DNA of 64,000 nucleotides. Source: Microbacterium bovistercoris (GTDB taxonomy: Bacteria; Actinomycetota; Actinomycetes; Actinomycetales; Microbacteriaceae). Within the stretch, counting starts at the first letter, position 1, and each line of letters opens with the position of its first letter. The stretch covers positions 15,274 to 79,273 of the forward strand of contig NZ_QUAB01000013.1 in the NCBI RefSeq assembly GCF_003387575.1, in the 5' to 3' direction. The position numbers and the translations under genes were made by a program. Under the pieces are notes generated by a model, which was given only the letters and a program-made list of their open reading frames with translations, was not told the DNA's origin and searched no databases. This document shows, in pieces, positions 61,612 through 64,000 of this stretch.

Positions 61612-62222
61612 TGGCGCGGCGGAAGGGCGGGCGCTCCCTGTCTCGCGGCATCGGGTCGCGCACTGAGAGACGCACGATCTGCGTTTTCACCGAAGGGCGG
61701 TTGACGGAGCCTCAATACATCACTGCTCTCAAATCCCTGCCAGGCGTGCGCGACCGCACCTCCTTGAAGATCGAGATCGTCAGCGAGCATGCCGTGCCGC
61801 ACAGGCTCGTGAAACTCGCGGCCCAGAAGGCGGACGAGCCAGAGGTCGATGAAGTCTGGTGCGTATTCGACATCGATGACCATCCGAATCTCGAAGAGGC
61901 GCGACGCATCGCCGAACGGCACGGAGTCAAGGTCGTCGTCTCGAATCCGTGCTTCGAACTCTGGCTGATTCTGCATCATCAGGATCAGACCGCGTCGCTG
62001 ACCACCGCAGACGCAGAGAGATTGGCACAAGCACTTCCCGGCGTGAGGGACAAATCAATCGACGGCGCAGCCTTTGTCGCTCGTCGCAGAGAAGCGACTG
62101 ACCGCGCGCTACGACTCGATGAGCGACACGCACGGAACGGGCGAGGATCACCGCATGACAACCCGTCGTCTGGGTTCCCTGCGCTGCTCGATGCGATCGA
62201 AGACTCCGCGGGCAAGAGTTGA
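61611..62222 (+). CDS. RloB-like Toprim-type protein (AbiLii-like)
   Basis: This 203-aa protein has the RloB layout: VFTEGRLTEPQYITAL near the N-terminus (the Toprim-type Glu), then VWCVFDIDDHPNLEEA with a DxD-type acidic pair, and SNPCFELWLILHH. RloB/AbiLii proteins are thought to act as nucleases partnered with the RloA ATPase. It is translationally coupled to the ATPase gene. Together they are likely to be a two-gene defence system; activity is not shown. Confidence 0.82.
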   Translation: MARRKGGRSLSRGIGSRTERRTICVFTEGRLTEPQYITALKSLPGVRDRTSLKIEIVSEHAVPHRLVKLAAQKADEPEVDEVWCVFDIDDHPNLEEARRIAERHGVKVVVSNPCFELWLILHHQDQTASLTTADAERLAQALPGVRDKSIDGAAFVARRREATDRALRLDERHARNGRGSPHDNPSSGFPALLDAIEDSAGKS

Positions 62223-62293
62223 CGTGCGACCACCGCTCGCTCGATCATGCGCCTTAGAGGCGTCCTTACAGCGGAATCCGCGAGAATGATCCG

Positions 62294-63310
62294 GTGACCG
62301 ATATTTTCGCGCCCGAAGAGGCGCCTGTGCGCACCCGCCGCCGTCGCTGGCCGTGGGTCATCGTGTTCACGGTTCTGGGGATCATCATCGCGGCCGCTGT
62401 GACCGGCGCCGTCTATCTCGGACACCTGTCGTCGCTGTACGACCAGGCCGAGAAGCTGCCTGACTCGCAGGTCTTCCCAGACCCGACGACGCGACCGACT
62501 GTCCCCGCTGAGAGTCCCGACGGCAGGAACATCCTGCTTCTGGGGTCGGACACTCGCGGATCCATGGGGAAGAACGTCGAGGACATCCGCGGGCAGCGCT
62601 CCGACACGATCATGCTCGTGCACATCCCGTCCGATCGCTCCGGCGTGCAGATCATCTCGATCATGCGCGACAACTGGGTGCCGATCCCCGGCCACGGCGA
62701 GAACAAGATCAACGCAGCGCTCTCGTTCGGCGGTGTGCCCCTGCTGGTGCAGACGGTCGAGGGCATCTTCGAGGTGCCGATCGACCACGTGGCCATCGTC
62801 GACTTCGAAGGCTTCAAGGGTCTCTCAGAAGCGGTGGACGGCGTCACCCTGAACAACGCCATCCGGTTCTCTTCCGACGGCTTCGACTTCGCCCAGGGTG
62901 AGATCACCGTCGAGGGCGACGAAGCCCTCGCCTACGTGCGCGCCCGCTACCCGTTCACCGACGGCGACTACCAGCGCGTGCGCAACCAGCAGGCCTTCGT
63001 GAAGGGCCTCGTCGGCGAGCTCATCAGCAAGGACACGCTCACCAACCCGGCGCGCATCGCCGACTCGGTCGGGGCGATCTCGAAGTTCCTCGCCGTCGAC
63101 TCCGGCCTGAACGCCCAGGTCGCCGCGCAGCTGGGACTCGAGATGAAGGACGTCCGCTCCGAAGACATGATGTTCCTCACCTCGCCGACCAACGGCACCG
63201 GCACGGTCGGCGACCAGTCGATCGTGGTGCCCGACTGGGACGGTCTGCGGGCGCTCTCGGACGCGCTGAAGAACGACACGGTGCCGCAGTACGCGGCGAC
63301 CCAGAAGTAG
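62294..63310 (+). CDS. LytR-CpsA-Psr (LCP) family glycopolymer transferase
   Basis: This 338-aa protein has one transmembrane helix (about residues 21-43) and an outside LCP domain: NILLLGSDTRG, QRSDTIMLVHI, ISIMRDNWVPIPG, KINAALSFGG and ALAYVRARYPFTDGDYQRVRNQQ. LCP proteins move lipid-linked glycopolymers onto peptidoglycan or arabinogalactan. Its place at the island edge suggests that one of the polymers is wall-anchored. Start is GTG at 62294. A perfect terminator hairpin follows. Confidence 0.93.
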   Translation: MTDIFAPEEAPVRTRRRRWPWVIVFTVLGIIIAAAVTGAVYLGHLSSLYDQAEKLPDSQVFPDPTTRPTVPAESPDGRNILLLGSDTRGSMGKNVEDIRGQRSDTIMLVHIPSDRSGVQIISIMRDNWVPIPGHGENKINAALSFGGVPLLVQTVEGIFEVPIDHVAIVDFEGFKGLSEAVDGVTLNNAIRFSSDGFDFAQGEITVEGDEALAYVRARYPFTDGDYQRVRNQQAFVKGLVGELISKDTLTNPARIADSVGAISKFLAVDSGLNAQVAAQLGLEMKDVRSEDMMFLTSPTNGTGTVGDQSIVVPDWDGLRALSDALKNDTVPQYAATQK

Positions 63311-63335
63311 TTCTCCCCTCCGCGTCACTTTCTGG

Positions 63336-63366
63336 ACGGAGCCCACTCCTCTTCAGTGGGCTCCGT
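63336..63366. terminator. Terminator hairpin after the LCP gene
   Basis: ACGGAGCCCACT and AGTGGGCTCCGT are perfectly complementary 12-base arms around CCTCTTC, 26 bases after the LCP stop. Confidence 0.88.
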
Positions 63367-63397
63367 TGCGCGCACCGCGTCCCCCCGAACGGACCCC

Positions 63398-63576
63398 GTC
63401 GATGCAGCCCCGCTGACGGATGCCGGAACTCGAGCCGGCATCCGCGGCTCTGGGGAGGACCCGTGCTGGGGCGCGAGGCCCGGGGCTGCATCGACGTCCT
63501 CGTGGAGAGTTCGGAGATAATGAAGGTCTGATCGGGTGCTTCCGGCCGCCCGGTCCCGCGTCGCGGGGGCGACGCG
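63398..63576 (+). promoter_or_regulatory. Structured leader upstream of the ECF sigma factor
   Basis: Three inverted repeats lie before the sigma factor start. GTCGATGCAGCCCCG (63398-63412) pairs perfectly with CGGGGCTGCATCGAC (63481-63495). Within that span, GGATGCCGG (63418-63426) pairs with CCGGCATCC (63435-63443). Then CGCGTCGC (63557-63564) pairs with GCGACGCG (63569-63576) 14 bases before the ATG. Together they could form a folded leader or attenuator. No known riboswitch class was recognised. Confidence 0.5.
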
Positions 63577-63590
63577 CCTGGGGAGGGACG

Positions 63591-64000
63591 ATGCAGGATC
63601 CGCGCAGCGACGCCGAACTGCTCAGTGCGCTCCGCGACGGCGACCGTCAGGCGTACGCCGCGCTCTGGAACCGGCACGTCGGAGCCGCGTACAAGCACGC
63701 CCGCCGGCTGTATCCGTCCCGCGCCGACGACCTGGTCTCGGAATCGTTCCTCGCGATCTACCAGCAGGTGACCACCACGTCGAAGGGGCCCACGTTCGCC
63801 TTCCGGTCGTACCTGAAGGCGGTGATGCGCAACACCGCGGTGCAGTGGCGTGCGGAGGCCGGCCGCGTCGTCGACAGCGACGACGTCGACCGGGTGGATC
63901 CGCGCGACGCGCTCAGCCTCATCGAGCGGGAAGCGGACGCCGCCGACCTGCTCGGCGCGTTCGAGGAGCTGCCCGAGCGCTGGCAGCAGGTGCTGTGGCT
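63591..64000 (+). CDS. ECF-type RNA polymerase sigma factor (5' part, runs off the window)
   Basis: This is the N-terminal part of a sigma-70-family ECF factor. DAELLSALRDGDRQAYAALW is the region 2 entry, and YPSRADDLVSESFLAIYQQV and FRSYLKAVMRNTAVQW complete region 2. The start of region 4 is ELPERWQQVLWL, where the window ends. The ATG at 63591 follows GGGGAGGG. Its targets are unknown. A structured leader precedes it. Length cannot be judged because the gene is cut. Confidence 0.9.
   Translation, partial: MQDPRSDAELLSALRDGDRQAYAALWNRHVGAAYKHARRLYPSRADDLVSESFLAIYQQVTTTSKGPTFAFRSYLKAVMRNTAVQWRAEAGRVVDSDDVDRVDPRDALSLIEREADAADLLGAFEELPERWQQVLW

Overview
The window is one continuous stretch of very GC-rich, gene-dense chromosome from an actinobacterium, most likely a Microbacterium-type member of the Microbacteriaceae. 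The grounds are base composition, codon use, GTG/TTG starts after GGGGAGG-type ribosome sites, an RmlC-RmlD fusion, actinobacterial export genes, and a palindromic 'CTTCGACAGGCTCAG' repeat family I associate with that group. The genus is an inference. No rRNA, tRNA or CRISPR was recognised.

Almost the whole window is a surface-glycopolymer island of about 50 kb. Layout: (1) 0.2-1.5 kb, a low-molecular-weight tyrosine phosphatase and signal peptidase I. (2) 1.7-30 kb, sub-locus A: the only polyprenyl-phosphate sugar-1-phosphate transferase, about ten glycosyltransferases, a PglK-like ABC flippase, a Wzz/BY-kinase, a Wzy/ligase-type polymerase, a pyruvyltransferase-like protein, an acyltransferase, a Tat-exported Cys-containing protein, and a tail-to-tail pair of uncharacterised QueC-like PP-loop ATPases. 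(3) 28.4-30.2 kb, an AbiE-like toxin-antitoxin pair lying between an intact acyltransferase gene and a scarred second copy of its 3' end. (4) 30.2-34.1 kb, two VanZ-like proteins around a large Tat-exported protein, then a second acyltransferase. (5) 34.4-52 kb, sub-locus B: more glycosyltransferases, a second ABC flippase, a nonulosonic (sialic-like) acid cassette with a CBS-NeuB-SAF-TIM-barrel fusion plus a CMP-sugar synthetase, a second BY-kinase and a second polymerase. (6) 52-54.4 kb, an HPr-kinase-like/PqqD protein, a nucleotidyltransferase and a stand-alone PqqD-like protein. These mirror a nucleotidyltransferase/PqqD/MauE-thioredoxin operon at 4.5-6.7 kb. (7) 54.4-60.3 kb, nucleotide-sugar supply (Ugd, RmlCD, RmlB, RmlA, GalE). 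(8) 60.3-62.2 kb, an RloA/RloB (AbiL-like) defence pair. (9) 62.3-64 kb, an LCP ligase and the start of an ECF sigma factor.

Working model: dTDP-rhamnose, UDP-glucuronate, UDP-galactose and a CMP-nonulosonate feed glycosyltransferases that build lipid-linked repeat units. Two ABC flippases move the units out, two Wzy-like proteins polymerise them under control of two BY-kinases dephosphorylated by the LMW phosphatase, and the LCP protein may attach a polymer to the wall. The duplicated machinery suggests two polymers, or one polymer with alternative branches.

The least explained parts are the inverted PP-loop pair, the two PqqD/nucleotidyltransferase modules with their possible exported partners, the NeuB fusion, and the palindromic repeats. 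Some of those repeats are translated in frame, including one pair that forms the linker of a GT4-GT2 fusion protein.
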